Part shown: in pieces, positions 1-8,660 of the stretch
Position numbering within the stretch: position 1 is the stretch's first letter
How the letters are laid out: the number at the start of each line of letters is the position of its first letter
Source of the DNA: Scytonema sp. RU_4_4
GTDB lineage: Bacteria > Cyanobacteriota > Cyanobacteriia > Cyanobacteriales > Nostocaceae
Assembly: GCA_012031965.1 (NCBI GenBank)
Contig: JAAUSC010000036.1
Span: 1 to 44,984 of the forward strand
Direction: 5' to 3'
Length of the DNA: 44,984 nt
The notes under the pieces: generated by a model
What the model was told of the DNA's origin: nothing
The model's input: the letters and a program-made list of their open reading frames with translations, nothing else
The model's database searches: none
Made by a program: the position numbers and the translations under genes

Positions 1-181
1 AACTTTCTAAAAAGTGTGCATATATCTCAAGTATTGACAGTGACTTTCATCACAGAAAATCACTATTTAACCTCTCTTAAACTTTATTTTCCTAACTCAA
101 GAAGGAGGAGATGAACTCTGCATTTCTTGGGGCAAGAAGTAGCAACGCTATAATTAACTACCTCTTACTGCAGCAAATAAT

Positions 182-1282
182 ATGGACAATACCAACCAAA
201 AAAAATTCGTCATTAACGGAGAAATTGCACTTCTTCTAAAAGGTCTAATTATTGGCAAAGTCTTGACACTTGTTGTTATAAGCGGACTATTCTGGTGGCT
301 GCTGCGACCACGCTTGTCGGTCAGCGACAACACGAATTCATTGTCCAGTCAAAGTATAAATGCTTTATCTGATCGAAGTTCAAACACTGCCTCTACTCCT
401 ATGTTAGCCTTTGAGACAGTTGCTGATATTCCTATCGGCTCATTCAAATATGGTGGTAGTACAGCTTGGGCGCCTATTCGGCAATTAGCAGATTCTCAGA
501 TCCAAAATGCTCGCCCGGAACTACAGTTGCACTATGTAGAACCTACTCATGGTAGTCCTGGTTCTGGTTCAGGGATTCGCATGTTGCTTAACGGGCTATT
601 GGACTTTGCGCAGTCTTCTCGTCCGCTAACAATGGAAGAATCTACTACAGCTAAGCAGCAAGGCTTCACACTTGAGCAACGTCAAGTCGGTATGGATGGG
701 ATCGCGGTGGTAGTAAACCCATCACTCAAGGTGCGTGGTTTAACTGTTGACCAATTGCAACAGATTTATCTTGGACAAATGACTAACTGGAAACAGGTAG
801 GTGGACCAGACTTACCCATCACTCCTTTTGCCCAGCGTCTAGAGGACGCAGACACAATAATCTTTTCAAAGAACAAAGACTTAAACAATCAAGCGTTGAG
901 CTCCAATGTGCAATATGTCTATTCTACTACGCAAGCACTGCGCAAACTCAGTCAAACCCCTGGTGGTTTGTATTACGCTTCTGCTCGTACAGTCGTACCT
1001 CAATGTAGTGTGAAGCCTTTGCCACTGGGTCACACTCCTAATAGTCTCATTTCCCCTTACCGCGAACCAAAAGTACCAACTGATCAGTGTCCGCGTAAGC
1101 GCAACCAGATCAACACTGAAGCCATCAAAAATGGCAGCTATCCACTCACGACCAACCTGTTTGTGATTATTAAGCATAACAAAGGTCGTGAACAGCAGGC
1201 TGGGGAAGCCTATGCCAGACTTTTACTAAGTGACCAAGGGCAAAAGGCAATCGAGCAGGCTGGGTTTATTAGAGTTCGTTAG
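182..1282 (+). CDS. Membrane-anchored PstS-like substrate-binding protein
   Basis: 366 aa. Residues about 22-41 form one hydrophobic helix that looks like an uncleaved signal anchor, followed by a Ser/Asn-rich linker (about 45-75). The rest is a PstS-type periplasmic binding domain: a GGSTAW start near residue 98, an SGSGIRMLLNG ligand-loop segment, then FAQSSRPL and later QQIYLGQMTNWKQVGG, a segment common in phosphate-binding PBPs. The family binds phosphate or related oxyanions for ABC uptake or sensing. No pst permease or ATPase genes are nearby, so a sensory role is possible (inference). The ATG is the first in-frame start after stops just upstream; its ribosome site is weak, while a strong AGGAGG at 103-108 sits too far away. 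The next gene follows on the same strand after about 110 bp and may be co-transcribed. Confidence 0.8.
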   Translation: MDNTNQKKFVINGEIALLLKGLIIGKVLTLVVISGLFWWLLRPRLSVSDNTNSLSSQSINALSDRSSNTASTPMLAFETVADIPIGSFKYGGSTAWAPIRQLADSQIQNARPELQLHYVEPTHGSPGSGSGIRMLLNGLLDFAQSSRPLTMEESTTAKQQGFTLEQRQVGMDGIAVVVNPSLKVRGLTVDQLQQIYLGQMTNWKQVGGPDLPITPFAQRLEDADTIIFSKNKDLNNQALSSNVQYVYSTTQALRKLSQTPGGLYYASARTVVPQCSVKPLPLGHTPNSLISPYREPKVPTDQCPRKRNQINTEAIKNGSYPLTTNLFVIIKHNKGREQQAGEAYARLLLSDQGQKAIEQAGFIRVR

Positions 1283-1390
1283 ATTTGTATTGAAATCATA
1301 ATTCTGAGACTGTATGCAGCTATATTCAGATGGGAGTAGTATGCGTACACAAAAGAATGCTACTTTCACCTATCATGAGTTTTACTAAGC

Positions 1391-2287
1391 ATGGATTTGC
1401 CCCTCAACCAACTAGTTTATACTAGCTTTACCGATGTGGGCTTTGGGCTCGTTACCAGTGAGCAGGTTCCCTTACGCATTCAGCAAACCTTCCTTAAACA
1501 GGTCGTTTACCGACACTGGAATACCTATGAGCAGACAAGCGGTAGTTACAGGGCGGCTTATCTTCTTCAGGTCACTCCAGAGCATTGGTTGTTTGGCTGG
1601 CTATACAACGATGAGTGGGATGAAATCGATCGCAGCCACATACCATACTTCATTTGCTATCATCTAACGGAACCACTCTACGCTTTCCGCATCGAAAAAG
1701 TTTGTGCTTGTCTGCAAAAGGGACCTGTAGAACTGGTAAACCGGCAAAGTTTTTCAAATTCCTTGGAACCTCTGATTTTAAAAGATGTGAATAGTTACCA
1801 GGAAGCACGACCAGGAGTGCTGATTCCCTGGGAAGCCCGTCAGCAAATTCATATGAACCTTAAGCAGGGGATCTTGATAGATCTATTCATCCCTGTGGAA
1901 GAAGACGAAAGGGTTATCGAAGAGCCGTCGTTACCAGTCCAACTTCAAGAACTAGTTGTCAAAGATGAAAGGGCTGACAATCATTCTTTATTACCTTTGA
2001 TTCCTGTACCAGAACACGAAAGGGTGATTGAGCTATCGTTACCAGTCCAACTTCAAGAACTAGCTGTCAAAGATAAAAGGGCTAACAATCATTTTTGGGT
2101 CATTGATAGAAACTCTATTTTGCTCATGGGAATAGGCTTTGGCATTCTTACTAGTTTGGGCTTGACAGTTTTAATTTACTTATTTATTCATATGACATCG
2201 GTTAGGAAGCAACCGACTCAATCACCCTCCCTAAATGTATTACCTGGAACGACTTTACCCACGGCAAAAATTTCAACAAAGTCTTAA
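1391..2287 (+). CDS. Unknown protein with C-terminal membrane anchor and internal duplication
   Basis: 298 aa, function not recognised. Residues 1-165 look globular and contain a W/Y-rich segment (EHWLFGWLYNDEW). From memory, similar N-terminal domains occur in other cyanobacterial membrane proteins, some carrying PstS-type domains, but I cannot verify this. Residues about 172-234 hold two copies of a roughly 26-residue unit built around LPVQLQEL and a following VKD/RA(D/N)NH. A single transmembrane helix lies at about 243-267, with a short Pro/Thr-rich tail. Together with the PstS-like gene just upstream it could form a two-gene unit. Its last 4 bp overlap the stop end of the convergent permease gene. 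Confidence 0.65.
   Translation: MDLPLNQLVYTSFTDVGFGLVTSEQVPLRIQQTFLKQVVYRHWNTYEQTSGSYRAAYLLQVTPEHWLFGWLYNDEWDEIDRSHIPYFICYHLTEPLYAFRIEKVCACLQKGPVELVNRQSFSNSLEPLILKDVNSYQEARPGVLIPWEARQQIHMNLKQGILIDLFIPVEEDERVIEEPSLPVQLQELVVKDERADNHSLLPLIPVPEHERVIELSLPVQLQELAVKDKRANNHFWVIDRNSILLMGIGFGILTSLGLTVLIYLFIHMTSVRKQPTQSPSLNVLPGTTLPTAKISTKS
1904..2093 (+). repeat. Two ~80 bp direct repeats inside the 1391-2287 gene
   Basis: Copy 1 (about 1904-1984) and copy 2 (about 2015-2093) are close to 90% identical by eye and are separated by about 30 bp. They encode the duplicated LPVQLQEL unit. The similarity extends to synonymous positions, which points to a fairly recent in-frame duplication rather than convergent protein repeats. 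Confidence 0.8.
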
Positions 2288-3114
2288 CCTTTCACACCGC
2301 TACCAGTTTCTGTAGGAACAATATAGCGTTGTAAAAACAAGAAGAATAATAGTACTGGAGCGATAGAAATCACTGAACCTGCAGCGACTAATCGCCAGTT
2401 CAAAGAAAATGTACCCGCTAGCTTCGCGACTCCCAAAGGAAGGGTGTATAAGTTTTCATCTTGGATAACAATTAAAGGCCACAGAAAGTCACTCCAAGAA
2501 CCAATGAATACAAAAATTGACAGAGTAACGAGTGCTGGTCGAATTGCTGGAAGCATGACGTACCACCATATACCTAACTCCGAACAGCCATCCATGCGTG
2601 CAGCTTCTTCCATTTCTTTTGGGACACTTATAAAAGCTTGTCGCAATAGAAAAATTCCAAAAGCAGAAGCCAAGCTAGGAAAAATGATCCCCAAATAAGT
2701 ATTTCTCAAACCGAACTGGACTGTCAAAATGTACAGCGGAATCATCACGATTTGAAAAGGAATCATAATCGTGGAAATAATAGTCATAAAAATCCAGTCT
2801 CTTCCTGGAAATGATAATCTTGCCAATGGGTAAGCAGCTAAAGCGCAAAAAATGAGATTTAGACAAACAGTCAGCACCGCTACCAAGGTACTGTTGAACA
2901 GGTATTGCCCAAAGGGATTACTTTGCCAAACATTGATAAAATTCTCAATGGTTGGTTGACTTGGCAATAACTGCGGGGGGAATTGAAAAATGTTTTCTGT
3001 TGAGGATTTTAACGCTGTACTGATAAGCCAAAACAGTGGAAATAGCGTCAATCCTGCTATAACCACTAATGTCACATACATTAATAAACGATTTTGGTTT
3101 TTAAAATTAGTCAT
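2284..3114 (-). CDS. Carbohydrate ABC transporter permease, MalG/UgpE family
   Basis: 276 aa, the usual length for CUT1-type inner-membrane permeases. Six hydrophobic helices are visible. The cytoplasmic EAA loop that contacts the ATPase is present (EEAARMDGCSELGIWW followed by MLPAIRPAL). The N-terminus FPLFWLISTALKS and the late WSDFLWPLIVI segment are also typical of MalG-like subunits. The family moves sugars or sugar alcohols with a partner permease, an ATPase and a lipoprotein binding protein. None of these partners is in the window, so this is an orphan; cyanobacteria often scatter sugar ABC genes. The substrate cannot be read from the sequence. The gene is convergent with the preceding one and overlaps it by 4 bp. 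Confidence 0.9.
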   Translation of the reverse strand: MTNFKNQNRLLMYVTLVVIAGLTLFPLFWLISTALKSSTENIFQFPPQLLPSQPTIENFINVWQSNPFGQYLFNSTLVAVLTVCLNLIFCALAAYPLARLSFPGRDWIFMTIISTIMIPFQIVMIPLYILTVQFGLRNTYLGIIFPSLASAFGIFLLRQAFISVPKEMEEAARMDGCSELGIWWYVMLPAIRPALVTLSIFVFIGSWSDFLWPLIVIQDENLYTLPLGVAKLAGTFSLNWRLVAAGSVISIAPVLLFFLFLQRYIVPTETGSGVKG

Positions 3115-3223
3115 TTGCCTAGGATTTCATGTCTCAAAAGCCGTTGCACTAAAAGAAGCGCATATTATTTTTGTCTAGTCAATCATTGAAACCCTCAACA
3201 AATACAGTAAATGTCACGAAATG

Positions 3224-3883
3224 TCACGCCAGCACTGCTTGTCCTAACCGCTTGATAATCCGTAAAACATGCTCCAACTCGTGTCTTCGGGGAAACAGCG
3301 AAAATGTCCGTGATACGTCGAACTGCGGAGTATCTCCAAGCATGAGTTTCAAAAAGACAAACTCGTCGCCATTAGTAGCTAGACCGAATACTGGAAGTTG
3401 GCTTAGCGTCTTTGTAGGAGACTGCTTTTGAGGAGCGCTCAGCATGTATGCTAGTAACTGCGGTAATGCTGCTGGAACTGGAATGCTTGTGCGTTTAGAC
3501 TCAACAACTAAAATCCAAAACCGCTCTTGCACAACCAGTGTGTCAATAAAACCACGAATCGTTTCTTCTGGCTCCTCTAGTTCCAACGCAATACCATAAG
3601 GTGAACGAATACGAAAGGGTGGATCCAGAAAACCCGCAAGTTCCAACAGTGGCGAAACGACCACAAGGTTAATAGTCCCCTCCAACAGCAAACCATCAAC
3701 GCGATGGTAGTCATAGCGCTGCTTGATACGAGCAATACCTGCTTGTTCTTGCTGATCAAGAATGGGTAAATCTTTTAACCATTCGTGGAAAAACTGATCA
3801 TCTTCTGCTTGACGCAAATGACAGCGAGTCTGAAGGTCACTCAGACTCTTAATTTTGTCCGTAATTCCTGCACTGCTAACCAT
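3224..3883 (-). CDS. Stand-alone PD-(D/E)XK nuclease domain, type I R-subunit N-terminal type
   Basis: 219 aa. The middle of the protein carries a PD-(D/E)XK core: Asp114 in FIDTLVV, then Glu128-x-Lys130 in ILVVESK, then a QxxxY motif (Gln142-Tyr146 in PQLLAYML), which is characteristic of type I restriction R-subunit nuclease domains. The protein lacks the helicase domains of HsdR, and no methylase or specificity subunit is nearby. Such short HsdR_N-like proteins are common in cyanobacteria and their function is not established. The start ATG is followed by a charged helical N-terminus. A role in DNA cleavage or defence is inference from fold only. Confidence 0.75.
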   Translation of the reverse strand: MVSSAGITDKIKSLSDLQTRCHLRQAEDDQFFHEWLKDLPILDQQEQAGIARIKQRYDYHRVDGLLLEGTINLVVVSPLLELAGFLDPPFRIRSPYGIALELEEPEETIRGFIDTLVVQERFWILVVESKRTSIPVPAALPQLLAYMLSAPQKQSPTKTLSQLPVFGLATNGDEFVFLKLMLGDTPQFDVSRTFSLFPRRHELEHVLRIIKRLGQAVLA

Positions 3884-3957
3884 CTACAGACGCATAATTG
3901 TTATTCATAGTCTAGCAATGATAAGTCTTAGTAAAGAATTGCCCAACTTTTTCTACT

Positions 3958-4150
3958 CTACCCAGCTAACTGGATTCTATTAATCATGTCTTGAATTCTT
4001 TCAATATTTTCTGGTGATTGTAACTTTTGTGCTATATCTAAAGCTTCGTGTAAATAATTCAATCCTTCCTGACGCTTACCTTGCATTGCTAATAGTTGAC
4101 CTAACACTGCTGATGTTACTGCTTGCAATTCCAAATGGTTAATACTTCCA
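3958..4150 (-). pseudogene. Remnant of a TPR protein (C-terminal end only)
   Basis: Reading the minus strand, the frame ending at the stop at 3958-3960 gives about 60 residues that look like the last TPR units of a larger protein: a LLAMQGKRQEGLNYLHEAL segment and a following ALDIAQKL, ending in IQLAG. The frame is closed by a stop just upstream and no start fits. A neighbouring frame continues a short way, which suggests a frameshift. I read it as the decayed 3' end of a TPR gene in the 303 bp gap between two intact genes. Confidence 0.5.
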
Positions 4151-4186
4151 TTTCAGACCGCTGATAAGCTGTTGTGCATTAAAAAA

Positions 4187-6091
4187 TTACGGGAATTTCA
4201 CAGTAAATATAGTTTTACCAGATACACTGTGGACATCAATTGAAGCTCCTATACGCTTCACAAGTTTCCGCACTAATGCCAGCCCTAACCCTGTACCACC
4301 GTATTTCCAAGGGTCATTGTTAGGAATGCGGTAAAATGGATCGAAAATGTGTGATAGTTCGTGAGAGGGAATTTCAACACCGGAATTGCTGACGCTTAGA
4401 ACGATGGTGTCTACAACTTCAGAAACCAAAACTGTGATTGATTCCCCCGCAGGAGTAAATTTGCAAGCATTGTTTAGCAACTCAGTCAGGATACGCTCTA
4501 AGTCAGTCAGATCTGTTTCCAAGGGCGGGAGTTCATTGGGAATCATCAGGTTTAGCTGCTGCTGCTGACAGTGAGCAAGCTCTCGAAAAGGTTCTATAAT
4601 GGAAGGAAGCCAGGTTTTTAGGTCAATGACGATTAAAGTTAAAGGTTCAGCTTCTGCTTCAAGATATGTGAGTGTAAGCAAGTCATTGATTAATTTGCTT
4701 TCGCGACCACACTCTTTATGAAGAATATGTAATAGTTGCGTGACTAGTTCTATATCAAATAATTCTTCTTGCTTGAGAACACTTTCTAAAGTTTGGGCGG
4801 CGAGGTTAATGCTAGTTATCGGTGTTCGCAGTTCATGGGAAAGGCTTCTGAGGAATTCGTGTTTTAAGTGTTCAAGTTTTGCTAGTTCACTCGCCTGTGT
4901 TTGGATAACTTCGCAAAGTCTGGCTCTACGTAGGGCGATCGCACATTCATTTGCGACTTGCTGAACCAGCTTCACCTCAAATTCATGAAACGCCGCTTGT
5001 GCTTCTGTTTTCACCCAGATATTTCCTAAAATCCCTTGAGCATCGAAAATTGGACAAGCCATCTGTGCAACAACACTCAACTTCAGGTTCCATCCGGGAA
5101 CAATTTCCATTGATTGCGTGAGTTGTTTTTGCAACAGTGAGTGATAAATTTCTGGAAACTCTGCAACTCGTCTTGTTAATCCTTGACATCGAGGTAGGGT
5201 AGTGGTGTACTCATAGGCAACAGTTGCAATTGTTTGGTCATCACTATACAGTTCAATTTGACAGCAGTCTGCCTGTAGGATCTGTGCTAATTCCTGCATC
5301 GCTGTTTGCAGCACCTGAGTTTCATCTAGATTGTCGCAGATTTGTTCGGTCATGCGTCGGACTACGGGCTCAAAGTTGAGAAAATACTGCAACTCAGTTG
5401 TTTGTTTTTGCAACTGCAATTGTTGCTGGACTTTTAGACACTCTATCTGCTTCTGCAATTGAGCCTGTTGAACAGCAATTCCTAATTGATCTGCCAGTTG
5501 CTGAAGTAAATCAATTTCTGTTTTTTGCCATTGACGTGGTTGATGACACTGCTGGGCTATTAGCAAACCCCACAAATCTTGTGCTAGTAAAATAGGAACT
5601 ACCAACTTAGCTCTAACTTGCACAGAAGCAAGTACATCGATGTCACACGGAGCTAGCCCTGCTGCAAAAATATCCTCCATCGCCTGGATATAACCCCGCT
5701 TGTAGCCCTCAATATGTTTTTCTGTCAAGCAAGGGTCTTTGATGATCGTTCCTAAAAGTGGACAACCAGATGCAATAGTTGATTCTACAACGATAATACC
5801 ACTCCCATCCGTCTCAAAGCGGTTGATAATGACGCGATCGCATGACAAGAACTGCTGAAGTTCCGTCACTGTCTGATTAAGAATTGTTTCTAAATCTAGA
5901 GATTGACGAATACGTTGAGCAGTTGCTCCTAGCAGTTGCTCCCGCGCTGTTTGATGTTGCAGCCCTTGTTCTGGTTGCTTGTGCTCAGTCATATTGGTAC
6001 TAGTACCAATCTCATCTCTATCTATAGATCGCCCAAAAAAAGACGGTGATTCTGTTAACTCTGCTGTTGATTCCAATGGATTGATACTCAT
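4187..6091 (-). CDS. GAF-GAF sensor histidine kinase
   Basis: 634 aa, soluble. Residues about 60-215 are a first GAF domain, about 250-400 a second, linked by a Gln-rich coiled coil. HisKA follows with phospho-acceptor His419 in SLSHELRTP, then an HATPase domain with N box LLNNACKF and G boxes IFDPFYRI and GGTGLGLAL. There is no receiver domain and no cognate regulator adjacent. GAF-1 is of the type shared with cyanobacteriochromes: it has GLAPCDIDVLA, with Cys149 at or near the usual bilin-binding position, but Asp follows the Cys where bilin-binding domains normally have His. Whether it binds a bilin is open. Signal and output are unknown. Confidence 0.9.
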   Translation of the reverse strand: MSINPLESTAELTESPSFFGRSIDRDEIGTSTNMTEHKQPEQGLQHQTAREQLLGATAQRIRQSLDLETILNQTVTELQQFLSCDRVIINRFETDGSGIIVVESTIASGCPLLGTIIKDPCLTEKHIEGYKRGYIQAMEDIFAAGLAPCDIDVLASVQVRAKLVVPILLAQDLWGLLIAQQCHQPRQWQKTEIDLLQQLADQLGIAVQQAQLQKQIECLKVQQQLQLQKQTTELQYFLNFEPVVRRMTEQICDNLDETQVLQTAMQELAQILQADCCQIELYSDDQTIATVAYEYTTTLPRCQGLTRRVAEFPEIYHSLLQKQLTQSMEIVPGWNLKLSVVAQMACPIFDAQGILGNIWVKTEAQAAFHEFEVKLVQQVANECAIALRRARLCEVIQTQASELAKLEHLKHEFLRSLSHELRTPITSINLAAQTLESVLKQEELFDIELVTQLLHILHKECGRESKLINDLLTLTYLEAEAEPLTLIVIDLKTWLPSIIEPFRELAHCQQQQLNLMIPNELPPLETDLTDLERILTELLNNACKFTPAGESITVLVSEVVDTIVLSVSNSGVEIPSHELSHIFDPFYRIPNNDPWKYGGTGLGLALVRKLVKRIGASIDVHSVSGKTIFTVKFP

Positions 6092-6519
6092 GCGAGAGTC
6101 CCTGTTTTGTGTTGCTGACTCTACTAGGCGCTCTCTATTCTAGTCCTACTGGTAGAAAAAGCTCCCTAGCACCAAAACTCAACTATGCTCAGCCCTAATT
6201 GAGCAATACTTGTATTTATCGCTATTTTGTGACTCATAAAAAAAATATAATCAGTGCGCTTATATTGACTAGCTCCTGCCGATAAAAAGCTAAGTTTCAT
6301 TTGCAGGTATAGAAGAGTTTACTAAAATAGTTTTTAATATTTCTTTAATTTTTAATTGTTGCACAGATGACAAGAAGAAAAAAGCTATGACCCTCAGAAA
6401 TTTTACAATTATTAACGGTTTTCCGAAGAGGGATCAAGAAGGGGTTGATTGACATAGAGGGTGACTCATAATAAATGTGACAAATAAATGAACTGTTCAT
6501 TTATCTGTCACATCCGTTG
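6092..6519. other. Intergenic region upstream of the histidine kinase
   Basis: No ORF with coding character was seen. The stretch is AT-rich between about 6235 and 6370, consistent with promoter DNA for the kinase gene that reads leftward. At its right end it carries the long palindrome listed separately. Confidence 0.5.
6475..6513. terminator. 39 bp near-perfect palindrome downstream of glcD
   Basis: Two 19-base arms (first arm begins ATGTGACA, second ends TGTCACAT) pair with a single mismatch around a one-base centre. It starts 7 bp after the glcD stop on the minus strand. A terminator or 3'-end stabilising hairpin for glcD is the simplest reading. A dyad with such a short centre could also be a protein-binding site. 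There is no long T-run. Confidence 0.5.
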
Positions 6520-7998
6520 CTAAAATCTTTCGACTCCCTCAAACTTTTTGGCAATTTCACCTATTGCATTTGCAGCTTCACCACAAGTACGTGGTGTAGG
6601 AAAAATCTTACCTGGATTTGCCAAACCTTTCGGATTAAAGACTTGCCGTACCCATTGCATTGTTTCTAAGTCTGTGGTAGTGAACATTTCAGGCATATAG
6701 CATTTTTTATCTGCACCAATGCCATGTTCACCAGAAATACTACCACCAACTTTAACGCATAGCTTAAGAATTTCCCCGCCGACTTCTTCCACTTTTTCCA
6801 ATTCGCCAGGAATAGAATTATCAAACAGAATCAGTGGGTGAAGATTACCATCTCCAGCATGAAAGACATTAGCAATTCGATACCCATATTTTTGACTTAA
6901 TGCTTCAATCTCTCCTAGTACATAGGGTAACTGAGTACGAGGAATCACACCATCTTGTACATAGTAATCTGGGCTAACATGACCTGCAGCCGCAAAAGCA
7001 GCTTTTCTGCCTTTCCACAATTTTAAGCGCTGTTCTGGGTCACTAGCAATTGTAATATGACGCGCACCATTCTTTTTACAAATTTCAGTAATACGCTGTT
7101 TATTTGCCGCAACTTCTACTGCCAAACCGTCAACTTCTACTAATAAAATAGCGTCAGCATCGCGGGGATAACAATTTGTTGCTACCACATCTTCAACAGC
7201 ATTGATGCTGAGGTTGTCCATGATTTCCATACCACCAGGAATAATCCCTGCACTGATGATATCGGAAACACTTGCACCGGCTGCTTCAATACTTGTAAAG
7301 TCAGCTAAAAGTACGCAAATTGATTCGGCACTTTTAAGAATTCTCAGCGTAATTTCTGTGGCAATTCCGAGTGTCCCTTCAGAACCAACAAACAAACCTG
7401 TTAAGTCATAACCTGGCATTTCAGGAATTTGTCCTCCCACATCAACAATTGAACCATCAGGAAGGACGAGTTTCAATCCTAAAACGTGGTTTGTTGTGAC
7501 ACCGTATTTGAGACAATGTACTCCACCAGAATTTTCTGCTACGTTACCACCAATTGAGCAAATGATTTGACTAGAAGGATCTGGAGCATAGTAAAATCCG
7601 GCACCGCTCACAGTTTGTGTCACCCAACTGTTAATCACTCCCGGTTGGACAATAACTTGCTGATTTTCTAAATCCACCTTAAGTATTTGTCGCATCAAAG
7701 AAGTGACAATCAACACGCAATCTTCGACTGGTAACGCCCCACCAGATAAACCCGTACCAGAACCGCGTGCAATGAAGGGGATGGAGTGGCGATCGCATAT
7801 CTTCACCACCTGTGCAACTTGTTCTGTCGTCCTCGGTAACACTACCACAGCCGGACGTTGGCGATAGCTAGTCAGTCCATCGCACTCGTATGTGATCAGT
7901 TCCTCGCGGCGTTGGACTACGCCATTTTTGCCAACGACAGCCTCAAATTGTTTAACGATGGGTTTCCAGTTGCGTTGTTGTTTGTCTTGGGTAAGCAT
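6520..7998 (-). CDS. glcD: Glycolate dehydrogenase FAD-binding subunit GlcD
   Basis: 492 aa from the ATG at 7998; an in-frame TTG 15 bp further up is possible but less likely. It oxidises glycolate to glyoxylate in photorespiration. The FAD_binding_4 domain spans about residues 40-220, with ARGSGTGLSGGALP, the GGNVAENSGGVHCLKYG flavin loop and VGSEGTLGIATE. The FAD-oxidase C-terminal domain carries FHAGDGNLHPLILFD and the late GEHGIGADKKCYM signature of the GlcD/D-lactate dehydrogenase group. Length matches the family. Cyanobacterial GlcD normally works with GlcE/GlcF-like partners; none is adjacent. D-lactate dehydrogenase is the main alternative reading. Confidence 0.9.
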   Translation of the reverse strand: MLTQDKQQRNWKPIVKQFEAVVGKNGVVQRREELITYECDGLTSYRQRPAVVVLPRTTEQVAQVVKICDRHSIPFIARGSGTGLSGGALPVEDCVLIVTSLMRQILKVDLENQQVIVQPGVINSWVTQTVSGAGFYYAPDPSSQIICSIGGNVAENSGGVHCLKYGVTTNHVLGLKLVLPDGSIVDVGGQIPEMPGYDLTGLFVGSEGTLGIATEITLRILKSAESICVLLADFTSIEAAGASVSDIISAGIIPGGMEIMDNLSINAVEDVVATNCYPRDADAILLVEVDGLAVEVAANKQRITEICKKNGARHITIASDPEQRLKLWKGRKAAFAAAGHVSPDYYVQDGVIPRTQLPYVLGEIEALSQKYGYRIANVFHAGDGNLHPLILFDNSIPGELEKVEEVGGEILKLCVKVGGSISGEHGIGADKKCYMPEMFTTTDLETMQWVRQVFNPKGLANPGKIFPTPRTCGEAANAIGEIAKKFEGVERF

Positions 7999-8097
7999 AG
8001 GTGGTTTTTCCAAGGGAGAGAACTACTTTGCCAACTCCCTATAAATATATTGTTGCAAGAATTGCACTTAAGCGGGAGTCAGGAATACAGCAGAATT

Positions 8098-8148
8098 CAG
8101 AAGTCAGGAGTCAGGAGCGGAGCCGGAGACGCTCCGCCTCCGGTCAGA
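8098..8148. repeat. Heptamer tandem repeats and GC-rich hairpin
   Basis: Repeated GTCAGGA units lead into an 11-bp stem with one mismatch (CGGAGCCGGAG / CTCCGCCTCCG, loop ACG, about 8118-8142). This is a typical short tandemly repeated element of filamentous cyanobacteria, located upstream of glcD. Confidence 0.6.
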
Positions 8149-8282
8149 AGTAAAAAGGACTTTGTGTCTGCCTTTTAGACCTCAGTACTGTACTTCATTT
8201 ACTTGCAATGTGCTCTAATATCGCCTATTCTCATCTGACACCTCAGAGCGTTGTTTCCGTTATTTGGGCGATCGCCTAGAGA

Positions 8283-8660
8283 CTAAATACTATTGAACGT
8301 AGAAATTATCTCTTCAGCTAAAGTTATGGATGCTGTTGTGAAATTAGATAAATTGGGGAAGAGAGCAGCATAATCAGCTTGGTTGCGAAACAAGCGCAAG
8401 CGCTTCATTTTACGTCCTACTGATTTATGCACTGAATCAGGATTAAACAGAAATTGCTCACTAATATATCTGTGAGCATCACCCGTTGTAGGAATAGAAT
8501 GTCCTTCTTTGTCCTGCAAGTGCTTTTTTGCCAAGTTGAAAGCGGCATAATAAGCTAGATGGATAGTAACACGCAACTGAGCTTCCTGATGAGCAGAAGT
8601 CGTTGCTTCACCGGCGAGTTTTTTGGCTAGATGAAGATACTCTAACCAATCAAACGTCAT
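8283..8660 (-). CDS. HEPN-domain protein
   Basis: 125 aa, all-helical. It carries RVTIHLAYYAAFNLAKKHL and, near the C-terminus, RLFRNQADY. The latter gives an R-x4-Y arrangement like that of HEPN proteins related to HepT-type toxins (Arg-Asn start retained, His replaced). HEPN proteins are often RNases in toxin-antitoxin or defence pairs, or accessory partners of nucleotidyltransferases. The upstream gene overlaps it by 11 bp, which implies translational coupling. No MNT nucleotidyltransferase is present, so this is not the classical MNT-HEPN pair. RNase activity is inference. Confidence 0.65.
   Translation of the reverse strand: MTFDWLEYLHLAKKLAGEATTSAHQEAQLRVTIHLAYYAAFNLAKKHLQDKEGHSIPTTGDAHRYISEQFLFNPDSVHKSVGRKMKRLRLFRNQADYAALFPNLSNFTTASITLAEEIISTFNSI

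Noticed and set aside
111-239. 42-codon ORF behind the strong AGGAGG at 103-108
   Set aside because: The spacing from AGGAGG to its ATG is only about 2 bp, it overlaps the PstS-like gene in another frame, and its sequence has no protein character.
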